A stretch of 42,060 nt of DNA from an uncultured Bacteroidia bacterium (GTDB lineage Bacteria > Bacteroidota > Bacteroidia > Bacteroidales > F082). Under the pieces are notes generated by a model. It had not been told where the DNA came from. It saw only the letters and a list, made by a program, of their open reading frames with translations, and made no database searches. The position numbers were made by a program, and so were the translations under genes. The stretch is taken from the NCBI GenBank assembly GCA_902770835.1, contig CACXUM010000021.1, positions 1 to 42,060 of the forward strand. The letters are read 5' to 3'. Below, piece by piece: positions 34,579 to 42,060 of this stretch. How positions within the stretch are numbered: the stretch's first letter is position 1; each line of letters opens with the position of its first letter.

Positions 34579-36582
34579 TTATTCCTCAACTTTTGCTCGT
34601 TTCGAGTCCCAAATCATATACACGATGATGGCGATATACATCACCAAGGCGATGAGGCCGGCCACAGGCAGCTCGGCAAACGGCGTTCCGTCGGCGGTCT
34701 TGGCCACGGCATCCACGCTGGCGAACTTGAGGATGGCACTCACCACACCCATCAAGGCACCACCGGCGATGAAGCCAGAAGCGATGAGGGTGCCACGGTT
34801 GTAGCGTGCATCGTTGAGTTTCTGGTCCTTGCTGCGGGTGCTCACGAACCACGAGATGGCACCGCCGATGAGCAGCGGCACGTTGAGATCGATGGGAATG
34901 AACATACCCAAAGCGAAGGGCAGGGCGGGAATCTTGCAGAAGTTGAGAATCAAGGCGATGGCGGCACCAATGCCGTAGAGCAGCCACGGGGCGCTGCCGC
35001 CCGACATCATCGGCTCGATGACGGCACTCATTGCGTTGGCTTGCGGCGCAACCAAGGCTCCGTCGCCCACGAAGCCGTAAGCCTTATTCAGAATCATAAT
35101 CACGCCCGCGACAGTGGCAGCGGCCACGGTCACGCCCACGAACTTCCAAATCTCTTGTTTCTTGGGTGTTGTGCCAATCCAGTAGCCCACTTTCAGGTCG
35201 GTGATGAAGGCTCCGGCCACGGCCAAAGCAGTGCAAACCACGCCACCTATAATTAATGTGGCGGTCATACCTTGCGGGCCGCTCAGTCCAGCGGCGACCA
35301 TCACCAAGGAGGCCAAAATCAAAGTCATCAAAGTCATACCGCTCACGGGATTGCTGCCCACGATGGCGATAGCATTGGCGGCCACCGTAGTGAACAGGAA
35401 GGCGATGACGGCCACAACCAAAATGCCAATCAAAGCGTGGCCGAGGTTGTGAACCACGCCAAACCAGAAGAACAGGAAAGTGATAATCAGAACAACCACG
35501 ATGCCTATGACGACGGTCTTCATCGAGAGGTCTTGCTGGGTGCGGTCGACGGCTTCCACCGAGGCTTTCTTGCCCTTGAACTCGTTGGCTGCGAGGCCCA
35601 CCGACGACTTAATCACGCCCCACGACTTGATGATGCTGATGACACCCGCCATAGCGATGCCGCCGATGCCGATGTGTCGCGCATAGTTCTTGAAAATCTC
35701 CTCTGGCGCCATCGAGCCGATGGTGGCGGTGATGCCCGCGTTCATCAGGTCAACGATTTGGTCGCCCCAGATGAGGTTCATTCCGGGGATGATGATGAAC
35801 CACACGAGCATAGAACCGCAGCAGATGATGAAGGCGTATTTCAGGCCGATGATGTAACCCAAGCCAAGCACAGCCGCGCCCGTGTTCACTTTGAGCATCA
35901 GTTTGGCTTTGTCGGCCAAGGCCGCGCCCCAACCCATCATGCGGGTGGTGATGGTTTCTGACCACCAGCCGAAAGTGGACACGATGAAGTCGTACAAACC
36001 TCCAATCAAGCCGCTGACAACCAATAACAAAGAATCTTTTCCCTTCTTCTGTCCGCTGACCAAGACCTGTGTGGTGGCAGTGGCTTCGGGGAAGGGGAAC
36101 TTGCCGTGTTGTTCCTTCACGAAATACTTGCGGAAGGGGATGAGGAACAGGATGCCCAAGATGCCGCCGAGCAAGGAGGCGATGAACACCTGCCAGAAGT
36201 TGATTTCGATTTGGTAGCCTTTGCCTTGCAGAATATAAAGCGCAGGCAAAGTGAAGATGGCACCCGCCACAACGCCGCCCGAGCAGCCGCCGATGCTTTG
36301 GATGATGACGTTTTGCGACAGCGCGTCGTTCTTGCGCGTCAGTCCCGTCAGGCCGATGGCGATGATGGCGATGGGGATGGCGGCCTCAAACACCTGCCCG
36401 ACTTTCAGGCCGAGGTAAGCGGCGGCAGCCGAAAACAGGATGGTCATCAGCAGGCCGATGCACACCGACCATACCGTAACTTCTTGATACTTTTTGTTTT
36501 TCGAGAGTATGGGTTCATACTCTTCGCCCGGTTTCAGTTCGCGTTGTGCGTTCTCGGGCAGTTTGAATTGGTCGTTTTCCAT
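34579..36582 (-). CDS. OPT family oligopeptide transporter
   Basis: 667 residues with about 14-16 membrane segments. Family features: a polar N-terminus with ELKPGEEYEPI, then SVCIGLLMTILFSAAAAYLGLKVGQVFEAAIPIAII, SIGGCSGGVVAGAIFTLPALYIL, FLIPFRKYFVKEQHGKFPFPEATA (the conserved FPEA motif), and a C-terminal GMFIPIDLNVPLLIGGAIS. Members import oligopeptides or metal-chelates with protons; bacterial ones are poorly characterised. The start codon is 16 bases after the Bro-N gene's stop, with no promoter box between, so the two may share a transcript. Confidence 0.93.
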   Translation of the reverse strand: MENDQFKLPENAQRELKPGEEYEPILSKNKKYQEVTVWSVCIGLLMTILFSAAAAYLGLKVGQVFEAAIPIAIIAIGLTGLTRKNDALSQNVIIQSIGGCSGGVVAGAIFTLPALYILQGKGYQIEINFWQVFIASLLGGILGILFLIPFRKYFVKEQHGKFPFPEATATTQVLVSGQKKGKDSLLLVVSGLIGGLYDFIVSTFGWWSETITTRMMGWGAALADKAKLMLKVNTGAAVLGLGYIIGLKYAFIICCGSMLVWFIIIPGMNLIWGDQIVDLMNAGITATIGSMAPEEIFKNYARHIGIGGIAMAGVISIIKSWGVIKSSVGLAANEFKGKKASVEAVDRTQQDLSMKTVVIGIVVVLIITFLFFWFGVVHNLGHALIGILVVAVIAFLFTTVAANAIAIVGSNPVSGMTLMTLILASLVMVAAGLSGPQGMTATLIIGGVVCTALAVAGAFITDLKVGYWIGTTPKKQEIWKFVGVTVAAATVAGVIMILNKAYGFVGDGALVAPQANAMSAVIEPMMSGGSAPWLLYGIGAAIALILNFCKIPALPFALGMFIPIDLNVPLLIGGAISWFVSTRSKDQKLNDARYNRGTLIASGFIAGGALMGVVSAILKFASVDAVAKTADGTPFAELPVAGLIALVMYIAIIVYMIWDSKRAKVEE

Positions 36583-36598
36583 AGGGTTATAATTTGTG

Positions 36599-37462
36599 TT
36601 ATTTTTCTGTGTTTTCCGTCAGTTCTTTAACCTCAACATCCTCAATGGGTTGCAGGTAATCGCTGGCCTTGGCGGGAGAGATGATGCTGCGCCCCAACTG
36701 TTTTTCCAATTGGTCTCTTGCGGCCTTGGCCACTCCGCCGCCGTCTTTTGCGGTTTGTTTGCTTTGCTCAAAACCTTTGGGACTACGCTGTTGCGAAAGT
36801 TCGCGGGTGGAAGCCTCCGCCAAAGTGTTCAGTGCCACTTCGACGCTGGTCATATTGTCGCGAAGGTTTTCTTTGGTCAAGCCTTTGAAAGCCTTGTATT
36901 GCCCAGTTGTCATACCGCTCCAAGCCTTGGTGAGGATGTTGGTGAGGATGGCAAACTCCTGTTTTTCCTTGATGCCGACACGTTCCCATTCGTCGGTGAG
37001 GGCTTTGCGGGTCATAATGGATTTCATACGCTCGTTGATCCATTGGTCGGAATAACCTTGGCGGCGGTAGTCGGCCACGGCCATTTGGAAAGTCTGTTCG
37101 GGGTCGATCATTTGGTCGACACGCTGACTGCCCACCTCGGCAAGCCATTGTTTGAGCGGTTCGGCCTTTTTGGACGGAATGGACTGGATGATGCGGAAAA
37201 TGCCTTCCAAGGTGGCGGCTTGGGTTTTGTAATATTTTCCGTCAGCGGCTTTCATTCGAGTAGGGGGACAAATTGTCCCCCACCTGAATTTTAACTCTTC
37301 GTCGCGTTTCAGCATTTTCTTAATATAATCGCGAGGGTTGGCGGTGTCTGTCAACACTTGCACGATGTCGGCAACGGCAAAATAGTATTCCTGTTCCTTT
37401 TCATCCCAAACCATGCGGATATTGACACCTTCAAAAAGTTGTATGATGGATTCGTTTGACAT
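36599..37462 (-). CDS. Bro-N domain (phage antirepressor-like) protein
   Basis: 287 residues from the ATG at 37462 (MSNESIIQLFEGVNIRMVW). The N-terminal BRO domain has WDEKEQEYYFAVADIVQVLTDTANPRDYIKKM, then DGKYYKTQAATLEGIFRIIQSIPSKKAEPLKQWLAEVG. The C-terminal part (residues 120-287) is the extension typical of stand-alone Bacteroidota Bro proteins: KSIMTRKALTDEWERVGI, GLTKENLRDNMTSVEVALNTLAEAST and a DGGGVAKAARDQLE stretch. BRO domains bind DNA in phage and virus antirepressors; the chromosomal copies have unknown roles. Stands upstream of OPT with a 16-base gap. Probably of phage ancestry. Confidence 0.9.
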   Translation of the reverse strand: MSNESIIQLFEGVNIRMVWDEKEQEYYFAVADIVQVLTDTANPRDYIKKMLKRDEELKFRWGTICPPTRMKAADGKYYKTQAATLEGIFRIIQSIPSKKAEPLKQWLAEVGSQRVDQMIDPEQTFQMAVADYRRQGYSDQWINERMKSIMTRKALTDEWERVGIKEKQEFAILTNILTKAWSGMTTGQYKAFKGLTKENLRDNMTSVEVALNTLAEASTRELSQQRSPKGFEQSKQTAKDGGGVAKAARDQLEKQLGRSIISPAKASDYLQPIEDVEVKELTENTEK

Positions 37463-37568
37463 AACGTTTAAAATTTGGTTGCAATAATAGGGAAAAATTT
37501 GGGTGTATTGGTGGATTTTTGTGATTTTGGTTTCATTTTTTGTCGTCAGGGGTTCCATTGCATTTCAC

Positions 37569-37649
37569 CGCCTGCCTAATTTCCGTCGTCCTTATAGGAC
37601 TTTATGGCACAAGGGAATCCCGTAGGGATGGCAGACCATTCGGCAGGCG
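37569..37649. repeat. 81-bp palindromic element with three stems
   Basis: Outer arms CGCCTGCC/GGCAGGCG (37569-37576 with 37642-37649) enclose two perfect hairpins, GTCCT-TAT-AGGAC (37588-37600) and ATCCC-GTA-GGGAT (37617-37629). This is a three-way-junction plan. It stands between the divergent Bro-N and TlpA-like genes. The CCCGTAGGGAT word is, from memory, part of dispersed repeats in this phylum. Confidence 0.75.
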
Positions 37650-37698
37650 ACGTAAGTCCCTGCCAACAAAAAAAAACGAAAAAAAAATGACAAATTAA

Positions 37699-37730
37699 TT
37701 TGTCTATATGGAAAGTTTGCTTTACTTTTG
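37699..37730 (+). promoter_or_regulatory. Promoter of the thioredoxin-fold lipoprotein gene
   Basis: -33 TTTG (37699-37702), 20-base spacer, -7 TACTTTTG (37723-37730). This is the best match in the window to the Bacteroidota two-part promoter. Confidence 0.75.
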
Positions 37731-37757
37731 CAGCGTCAAACTTAAAATGAACGCAAA

Positions 37758-39005
37758 ATGAAACATTCAATCAAAGCTGTTTTGGCATGGGCCGCCGTCG
37801 CGGTCGTGCTTGCGGGCTGCAACAGCCAGCCCACTGCCGAAGAAGTCCTTCGGAAATCCTACCAGAAATGCCAGTCCATCCAAGGCGGGCACTATGAAAT
37901 GGATTGGAAAAAGAAGTACATGTCGGACAACGACACCACTTACAACCGCTATACTTGCGATTTCAAGAAACTGCCCGACGACACGATTTTCGGGAAAGCC
38001 TTCAACTCGTTTGAGGAATACCTCAATTCGAAATGGATTTCGTCATATCACCATCTCTATACGGGGAACGAGTATGTTTCCTACGGCGACAGCACGGGCA
38101 TCATCCAGTCGTGCGACCTTTGGGCTAAAGACATCATCAGGGGAAGGCACAACCGCGAGTTTTATACGCCTTTGGCCAACAAAAGCAGTTATCCCTTGCG
38201 CACCAATGAGGATTTGGACGACGAAAACATATTCAATAAAGACTATTCTTACTCGCTTTCGGAAACCCAATTGGACGGGAAATCATGCTACTTGGTCGAT
38301 ATTCTTGGACCTGAAGACGAGGAACCTGACAGCATTTATGGTATGCAGACCATCCGTTACGAAATCAACTTGTGGATTGACAAGGAGGACTATATGCCAC
38401 TCCAATACTCCATCGCTTTCGACATCGTAGAGCAGCAGGACACTATGTATCAATATGATGAGTTCAAGTTGCTTGTCTTCGACCCGAATGTGGACGAGTC
38501 GAAACTGGCGTTGGAATCCATTCCCGAGAATATTATTTTGAAGGATTACGAACCTTACAAGGCTCCCGAACCGCTTCCCGAAGGCTCACCCGCGCCGGAA
38601 TGGTCGCTGCCCACACTGACGGGCGACACCATCCGCCTCGCCGACCTGAAAGGGAAGGTGGTGCTTCTCGATTTCTTCTACAAGTCGTGCGCCCCGTGCT
38701 GTGCCGCCCTGCCCGTGTTGCAAAGTCTGCACGAGAAATACAAGGACAAGGGCTTTATGATGATTGGCATCGACCCGATCGACGACCCCGAGAAGGATGA
38801 AATGGCCGATTTCTTGGCCAAACGCGGCATTACTTACACTATCCTTTTCGCCGAGCGCGAATTATCGAGCACTTACCACATTGCGGGTTACCCGGCCCTG
38901 TTCTTCCTCGACCGTGATGGAAAAATAGCAAAGGTACATAGGGGCTTCGGCAAAGGTATGGAAGAAGAGCTGGAAGCGGATTTGATAGAGTTGTTAGAGA
39001 AATAA
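37758..39005 (+). CDS. TlpA/ResA-like thioredoxin-fold lipoprotein
   Basis: 415 residues. Lipoprotein signal with lipobox VLAGC (Cys21 lipidated). Residues about 25-275 are an N-terminal domain found in Bacteroidota thioredoxin lipoproteins, which I cannot name. The C-terminal 140 residues are a TlpA/AhpC-type thioredoxin domain: PTLTGDTIRLADLKGKVVLLDFF, the redox motif Cys311-Ala-Pro-Cys314 followed by another Cys315, then KDKGFMMIGIDP and the cis-proline region HIAGYPALFFLDRDG. Such proteins reduce disulfides or haem-protein cysteines in the periplasm or outer membrane. The C-terminus is intact and no obvious partner gene is adjacent. Confidence 0.93.
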   Translation: MKHSIKAVLAWAAVAVVLAGCNSQPTAEEVLRKSYQKCQSIQGGHYEMDWKKKYMSDNDTTYNRYTCDFKKLPDDTIFGKAFNSFEEYLNSKWISSYHHLYTGNEYVSYGDSTGIIQSCDLWAKDIIRGRHNREFYTPLANKSSYPLRTNEDLDDENIFNKDYSYSLSETQLDGKSCYLVDILGPEDEEPDSIYGMQTIRYEINLWIDKEDYMPLQYSIAFDIVEQQDTMYQYDEFKLLVFDPNVDESKLALESIPENIILKDYEPYKAPEPLPEGSPAPEWSLPTLTGDTIRLADLKGKVVLLDFFYKSCAPCCAALPVLQSLHEKYKDKGFMMIGIDPIDDPEKDEMADFLAKRGITYTILFAERELSSTYHIAGYPALFFLDRDGKIAKVHRGFGKGMEEELEADLIELLEK

Positions 39006-39011
39006 TAATCA

Positions 39012-39109
39012 TGCTATTGGCTGTTGGCCATTGGCAGCTTCAACAAAAGAGTTGAAGTATTACCCTTTTCATAAAGCTGCCAAGAGCCAATGGCCAAAGG
39101 CTAATAGCA
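39012..39109. repeat. Imperfect 98-bp inverted repeat
   Basis: Left arm 39012-39040 (TGCTATTGGC...GGCAGCTT) and right arm 39074-39109 pair over their whole lengths except for about seven extra bases on the right, and a 7-bp hairpin CTTCAAC/GTTGAAG sits in the centre (39038-39057). Lies between the lipoprotein gene and the small membrane protein gene. It may act as a terminator or be a palindromic dispersed repeat. Confidence 0.7.
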
Positions 39110-39124
39110 AAAAACAAAAAAACT

Positions 39125-39586
39125 ATGAAGAAAAACTATCTGTTTCCCCACTATTTCCAATGGATTGGATGGACGATTGCCATTGTTTCTTTTGTGGTAT
39201 TGTTACTGGGTGTGATTAACGATATTACAATCCGTATGCCTGCACTTTATGTGGATGTCTTTTTTGATGATGACAATAAGAGTGGTTTCTTCCGCATGAC
39301 CGAAACGAGTATGTACTCCATAGCCATGCCTTTGTTGATTATCGCATTGATTTTCATTGGCTTTTCCAAGGAAAAGGTCGAAGATGAATTCGTGCAGTAT
39401 ATTCGTTCACAAAGTCTGATTTGGTCCACATACGTCTCGGCGGGATTGTTCATTCTTGGCACCTTGCTGATTTACGGCTTCATCTATATGTATATTCCTT
39501 ATTTGGTGTTCTTTGTGTTTCTTCTGCTGTTCGTGATTAAATTCAAGATAGCCATGTTCCGCTTCAACAAAGGAGGCGCGCAATGA
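39125..39586 (+). CDS. Four-helix small membrane protein of unknown function
   Basis: 153 residues with four membrane segments: about 13-31, 65-83, 98-115 and 118-137. The loop between the first two is acidic (VDVFFDDDNKS). I know no named domain. The next gene encodes an XRE regulator whose start overlaps this gene's stop by four bases (ATGA), a pairing that is common in Bacteroidota and Firmicutes, where the regulator and the membrane protein are coupled. Confidence 0.85.
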   Translation: MKKNYLFPHYFQWIGWTIAIVSFVVLLLGVINDITIRMPALYVDVFFDDDNKSGFFRMTETSMYSIAMPLLIIALIFIGFSKEKVEDEFVQYIRSQSLIWSTYVSAGLFILGTLLIYGFIYMYIPYLVFFVFLLLFVIKFKIAMFRFNKGGAQ

Positions 39587-39783
39587 AGAACCGTTTGAAA
39601 GTGGCGCGGGCCGAAATGGACCTCACGCAAGAGGATTTGGCCAAACTAATTGGTGTGAGCCGACAGTCGATAAACGCCATTGAGTCAGGGCGGTATGTGC
39701 CTTCTACGGTCTTGGCCTTAAAGATGGCGCAGGTGTTCGGGAAACCGGTGGAGGAGATTTTCTTTTTGGAAGAAAACGAGTGA
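39583..39783 (+). CDS. XRE family small transcriptional regulator
   Basis: 66 residues, essentially one helix-turn-helix: LKVARAEMDLTQEDLAKLIGVSRQSINAIESGRYVPS. Residues 14-35 hold the HTH, and the C-terminus VFGKPVEEIFFLEENE is the usual tail. This is the short HTH type (YozG/PBSX-like), with no sensor domain. Translationally coupled to the membrane protein gene; it probably controls that operon. Confidence 0.93.
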   Translation: MKNRLKVARAEMDLTQEDLAKLIGVSRQSINAIESGRYVPSTVLALKMAQVFGKPVEEIFFLEENE

Positions 39784-39840
39784 ATGAGGTCGCAAACGGA
39801 ATGAAAAAGAGCAAACCCCACAGGAATGGGTCAAAATGTC

Positions 39841-39848
39841 TATTTTTG
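39841..39848 (+). promoter_or_regulatory. -7 box of the CrtI-like gene
   Basis: TATTTTTG, 44 bases before the preferred ATG at 39892. Confidence 0.55.
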
Positions 39849-39891
39849 CATCCAAAAAAGTGAAAACCATGTTCAATAAATGCAGATTTCC

Positions 39892-41352
39892 ATGCGGACA
39901 GCAATAATCATCGGAGCGGGCATCTCTGGACTTACTGCCGCAGTCTATTTGCAACGTTCTGGCATCCAGACGCTTGTTTTGGAAAAAGCCGCTGGACCTG
40001 GCGGGGTTTCCACCAGTTGGAAGCGCAAAGGCTACACTTTCGAGGGCGGCATCCACTGGCTCATCGGGGCAAAGAAGGAGATACCCTTGCATCAGGTTTG
40101 GTTGGAGACCGGTGCCTTGCAGGAAAACAACCCTGTCCATTTCAAAGACCCCATTTATACGCTTGTGGACGAAAAAGGTACCATGCCCATGTTTCGCGAC
40201 TTACACGGATTGGAAATCACAGGCTTTAGGGATCGTTTGGCCTTGTGGCGCCTCCGTTTTCATTTGGCTTGTTTCAAGCATTTCCATCAGCCTATTGGAG
40301 ATTTGCGTGGCTTGAAAGTCAGATACCCCAAGTCGTTTTCCGTTTGGGAATATGTCAAGATGCTGTCTGCCGTTCTCGTCACGCCGTTTTTGATGGCACA
40401 GTCGGCGCGTGCATACGCCGGATGGTTCAAGAATCCTCGGATAAGGGCACTTTTGGCCGCCGTCGTGGAGCCTGACATCAACGCGCTTTCTTTCATCTAT
40501 ACCCTCGGCACCTTCAATGTGGGCGACAGCGGCTATCCCAAGGGCGGTTCGCTGCACATGGCGCAAAACATGGCCAGCACATTCTTGAATTGCGGTGGAA
40601 TAATCCGATACCAAACCCCTGCGGAAAAGATTTTCCTTGAAGGCAAGCAATGGTCGGTTCGTACCAAGAACGAGGTGCTTACGGCAGATGTTGTAATCGT
40701 TTCGGCGGATGCCCGAAGTGCCATCGACACGCTTTTCGAAGAGCCTTTGCAAGATGGCTGGGCCAAGAAAATGCGGTCGGGACTTCGAACAACCCAATGT
40801 ATGTTTCTTGGTGTTGGAGTCAGGGCCGATTTGTCCTCATGGCCTCGTTCAATGCAGATTGTGCTGCCTCGTCAGCTGAAAGCCGCTGGGCGCACCTACA
40901 AAACGATTGTCGTGAACAACTATGTCACCGAGGAGGGCTATGCTCCCGAAGGTTGCAGTGTCATCACATGCCTGCTTCATGGCCCCACATACGCCTATTG
41001 GAAGTCGGCCAAGGAAGACGGCAGCTATGCAGCCAAGAAAAACAAGGTGATGGCAGATTTCATCGAAGCCATCAGTGAGATGATTCCCGAAATCAAGAAT
41101 GCCGTTGCCGTGACCGACATGGCCACGCCGCTCACCTACGAGCGTTATTGCAGCACCTTCGAAGGCAGCTACATGACGGACTGGCCGCCCTTCCGCCGTT
41201 TGTACCACGCGCCAGTCCGTTATCGTGAAGGCCTTTACTTCACGGGGCAACGGACAGCCTATTCCGGTGGACTTCCTCCAGCCGCCCAAAGCGGTCGCAC
41301 TACCGCCCAAACCGTTTGCAAAGACCTTGGCGAGGAGTTCGTTGGGGCATAA
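39892..41352 (+). CDS. CrtI/phytoene desaturase-like FAD-dependent oxidoreductase
   Basis: 486 residues from the ATG at 39892 (another in-frame ATG is at 39880). Begins with the Rossmann motif TAIIIGAGISGLTAA (GxGxxG at 8-13), followed by LEKAAGPGGVSTSWKRKGYTFEGGIHWL, which matches the carotenoid desaturase and isomerase group (VLEKxxxxGG). The C-terminus has YFTGQRTAYSGGLPPAAQSGRTTA, the FAD-binding end. Family members desaturate or isomerise carotenoids or oxidise retinol-like substrates; no other carotenoid gene is nearby, so the substrate is unknown. It lies downstream of the XRE gene without overlap. Confidence 0.9.
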   Translation: MRTAIIIGAGISGLTAAVYLQRSGIQTLVLEKAAGPGGVSTSWKRKGYTFEGGIHWLIGAKKEIPLHQVWLETGALQENNPVHFKDPIYTLVDEKGTMPMFRDLHGLEITGFRDRLALWRLRFHLACFKHFHQPIGDLRGLKVRYPKSFSVWEYVKMLSAVLVTPFLMAQSARAYAGWFKNPRIRALLAAVVEPDINALSFIYTLGTFNVGDSGYPKGGSLHMAQNMASTFLNCGGIIRYQTPAEKIFLEGKQWSVRTKNEVLTADVVIVSADARSAIDTLFEEPLQDGWAKKMRSGLRTTQCMFLGVGVRADLSSWPRSMQIVLPRQLKAAGRTYKTIVVNNYVTEEGYAPEGCSVITCLLHGPTYAYWKSAKEDGSYAAKKNKVMADFIEAISEMIPEIKNAVAVTDMATPLTYERYCSTFEGSYMTDWPPFRRLYHAPVRYREGLYFTGQRTAYSGGLPPAAQSGRTTAQTVCKDLGEEFVGA

Positions 41353-41396
41353 TTCGGCAAAATGAGTAAGTCAAATGATAATCAAACAATTAGCTT

Positions 41397-41825
41397 ATGA
41401 AAACGATAGAGAAAATCCTAACCCTATTCATCGCCATCGGCGCAGTGGCCGGTGCGGTGATGATGTGGCTTGACCCCACAGGCACGACATGGGGCGGCGA
41501 ACCGCTGTTGGAAATGCTGCGTGCCAAAATGCCTTGGCTGGATGTGTTTTTCAAGAACTTCATCCCTTCGGGCTTTGTGCTGCTCATTTTGAATGGCGTA
41601 ACCCAATTTATCGCGGCGTTTCTGCTATTCAAGAAACATCGCCTTGCCCCATACGCCGTTCTCGCTTGCGGCATCATCCTGATGCTTTGGATTGTCCTTG
41701 AATGGTGGGTGTGGGGCTTCAACGCCATGAGTAACATTTATTTCGTGCTTGGACTGGTTGAGTTCGTGGCTGCTGTGATTAGTTTAAGGAAAGTTTGTAG
41801 AGGAGAAACAAATGAATGTGATTAG
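41397..41825 (+). CDS. Small membrane protein, unknown function
   Basis: 142 residues, with four predicted membrane segments: near 8-24, 52-77, 84-104 and 112-132 (YFVLGLVEFVAAVISL). The Trp-rich loop LEWWVWGFN and the start LTLFIAIGAVAGAVMMWLDPTGTTW are distinctive. I recognise no named family. The stop overlaps the following acetyltransferase gene by 14 bases, so the two are co-expressed. Confidence 0.85.
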   Translation: MKTIEKILTLFIAIGAVAGAVMMWLDPTGTTWGGEPLLEMLRAKMPWLDVFFKNFIPSGFVLLILNGVTQFIAAFLLFKKHRLAPYAVLACGIILMLWIVLEWWVWGFNAMSNIYFVLGLVEFVAAVISLRKVCRGETNECD

Positions 41826-42060
41826 TTTTTTTGAGAGTGACCGTCAGCAAGACTGGCTTTCAGCAATCAAGAAAAGTGATTGGGGCGCAGGCGCTTTTCT
41901 ATATGAGTTGCTGAGCACGGGCAGGTTCTTTGAGGCAGTAGGGGAGGGCTCCAAAGTCCTGTTGCTGACCGATGGTGATGAGTTGATTTCGTATTGCACC
42001 TATGCCAAAAATGATGACATCCAGCCTACGGAACTTTCACCTTGGATGGGGTTTGTCTAT
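41812..42060 (+). CDS. GNAT family N-acetyltransferase, N-terminal part (cut by window edge)
   Basis: 83 codons visible without a stop; an AGGAGA-type ribosome binding site (about 41800-41806) precedes the ATG. The sequence MNVISFFESDRQQDWLSAI, KSDWGAGAFLYELL and LLTDGDELISYCTYAKND...LSPWMGFVY matches the N-terminus of Bacteroidota GNAT proteins, ending at the start of the acetyl-CoA-binding part. The substrate is unknown. Translationally coupled to the preceding membrane protein gene. Confidence 0.8.
   Translation, partial: MNVISFFESDRQQDWLSAIKKSDWGAGAFLYELLSTGRFFEAVGEGSKVLLLTDGDELISYCTYAKNDDIQPTELSPWMGFVY

Overview
The window is 42 kb of a Bacteroidales-type (Bacteroidota) chromosome, probably an uncultured gut or rumen lineage. 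Three things support this. Four secreted proteins carry the C-terminal type IX secretion (T9SS, Por) sorting domain. Most transcription units are preceded by the Bacteroidota -7 box TAnnTTTG. The families present (C10 peptidases with T9SS tails, orphan Bro-N proteins, DUF3791/DUF3990 pairs, AAA_14/DUF4143 ATPases, YhcG nucleases) are typical of the phylum. I cannot assign a genus. The organism comes from inference on families and promoters, not from a marker gene.

Layout. 1-1.3 kb: end of a T9SS surface protein. 1.4-2.6 kb: small toxin-antitoxin pair, then a SufE and a MIP18/SufT-like Fe-S assembly protein. 2.6-3.7 kb: LicA-like kinase divergent from tRNA-Ala(CGC). 3.8-8.7 kb: a 1649-residue BspA-LRR/GLUG T9SS protein. 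8.9-9.8 kb: a three-gene DUF3791-DUF3990-small ORF operon. 9.8-12.7 kb: DUF389 membrane protein and a TrkH-type K+ transporter, divergent from an OxyR-like LysR regulator. 13.7-15.5 kb: free methionine-R-sulfoxide reductase and an AAA_14 ATPase whose promoter is preceded by six 32-33-bp tandem repeats. 15.9-17.2 kb: His-rich CobW/COG0523 GTPase. 17.2-20.9 kb: an AT-rich island carrying a compact Zorya-like ZorA-ZorB-HNH operon. 21.1-23.8 kb: YhcG (DUF1016) nuclease and an AGCS amino-acid symporter. 24.0-27.4 kb: mfd. 27.4-34.4 kb: two paralogous C10 cysteine peptidases with T9SS tails. 34.6-37.5 kb: OPT transporter and Bro-N protein. 37.8-42.06 kb: thioredoxin-fold lipoprotein, membrane protein plus XRE regulator, CrtI-like oxidoreductase, small membrane protein and a partial GNAT acetyltransferase.

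The most interesting region is 17.17-20.91 kb. A perfect 21-bp direct repeat brackets it. The left copy is the last seven codons of the CobW-like gene, including its stop; the right copy lies after the HNH gene. Between them are a promoter, a 130-bp nested inverted-repeat element that folds well as RNA (it has a GCAA tetraloop), a 17-codon signal-peptide-like mini-ORF, and three translationally coupled genes. These encode a MotA/ExbB-like channel with a coiled-coil tail (ZorA), a MotB/OmpA-like partner (ZorB) and an HNH nuclease with an extra Cys pair set. I read this as a small Zorya type II-like anti-phage system inserted at the 3' end of the cobW-like gene, next to a YhcG nuclease that would make the locus a small defence island. 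No integrase is visible in the window.

A second theme is short repeats inside or beside genes. In-frame repeat-derived peptides occur in the kinase, the GLUG protein, YhcG and Mfd; the Mfd tract is a heptanucleotide repeat that could switch frame. Palindromic or tandem arrays sit at 14.23, 15.5, 23.76, 37.57 and 39.01 kb.
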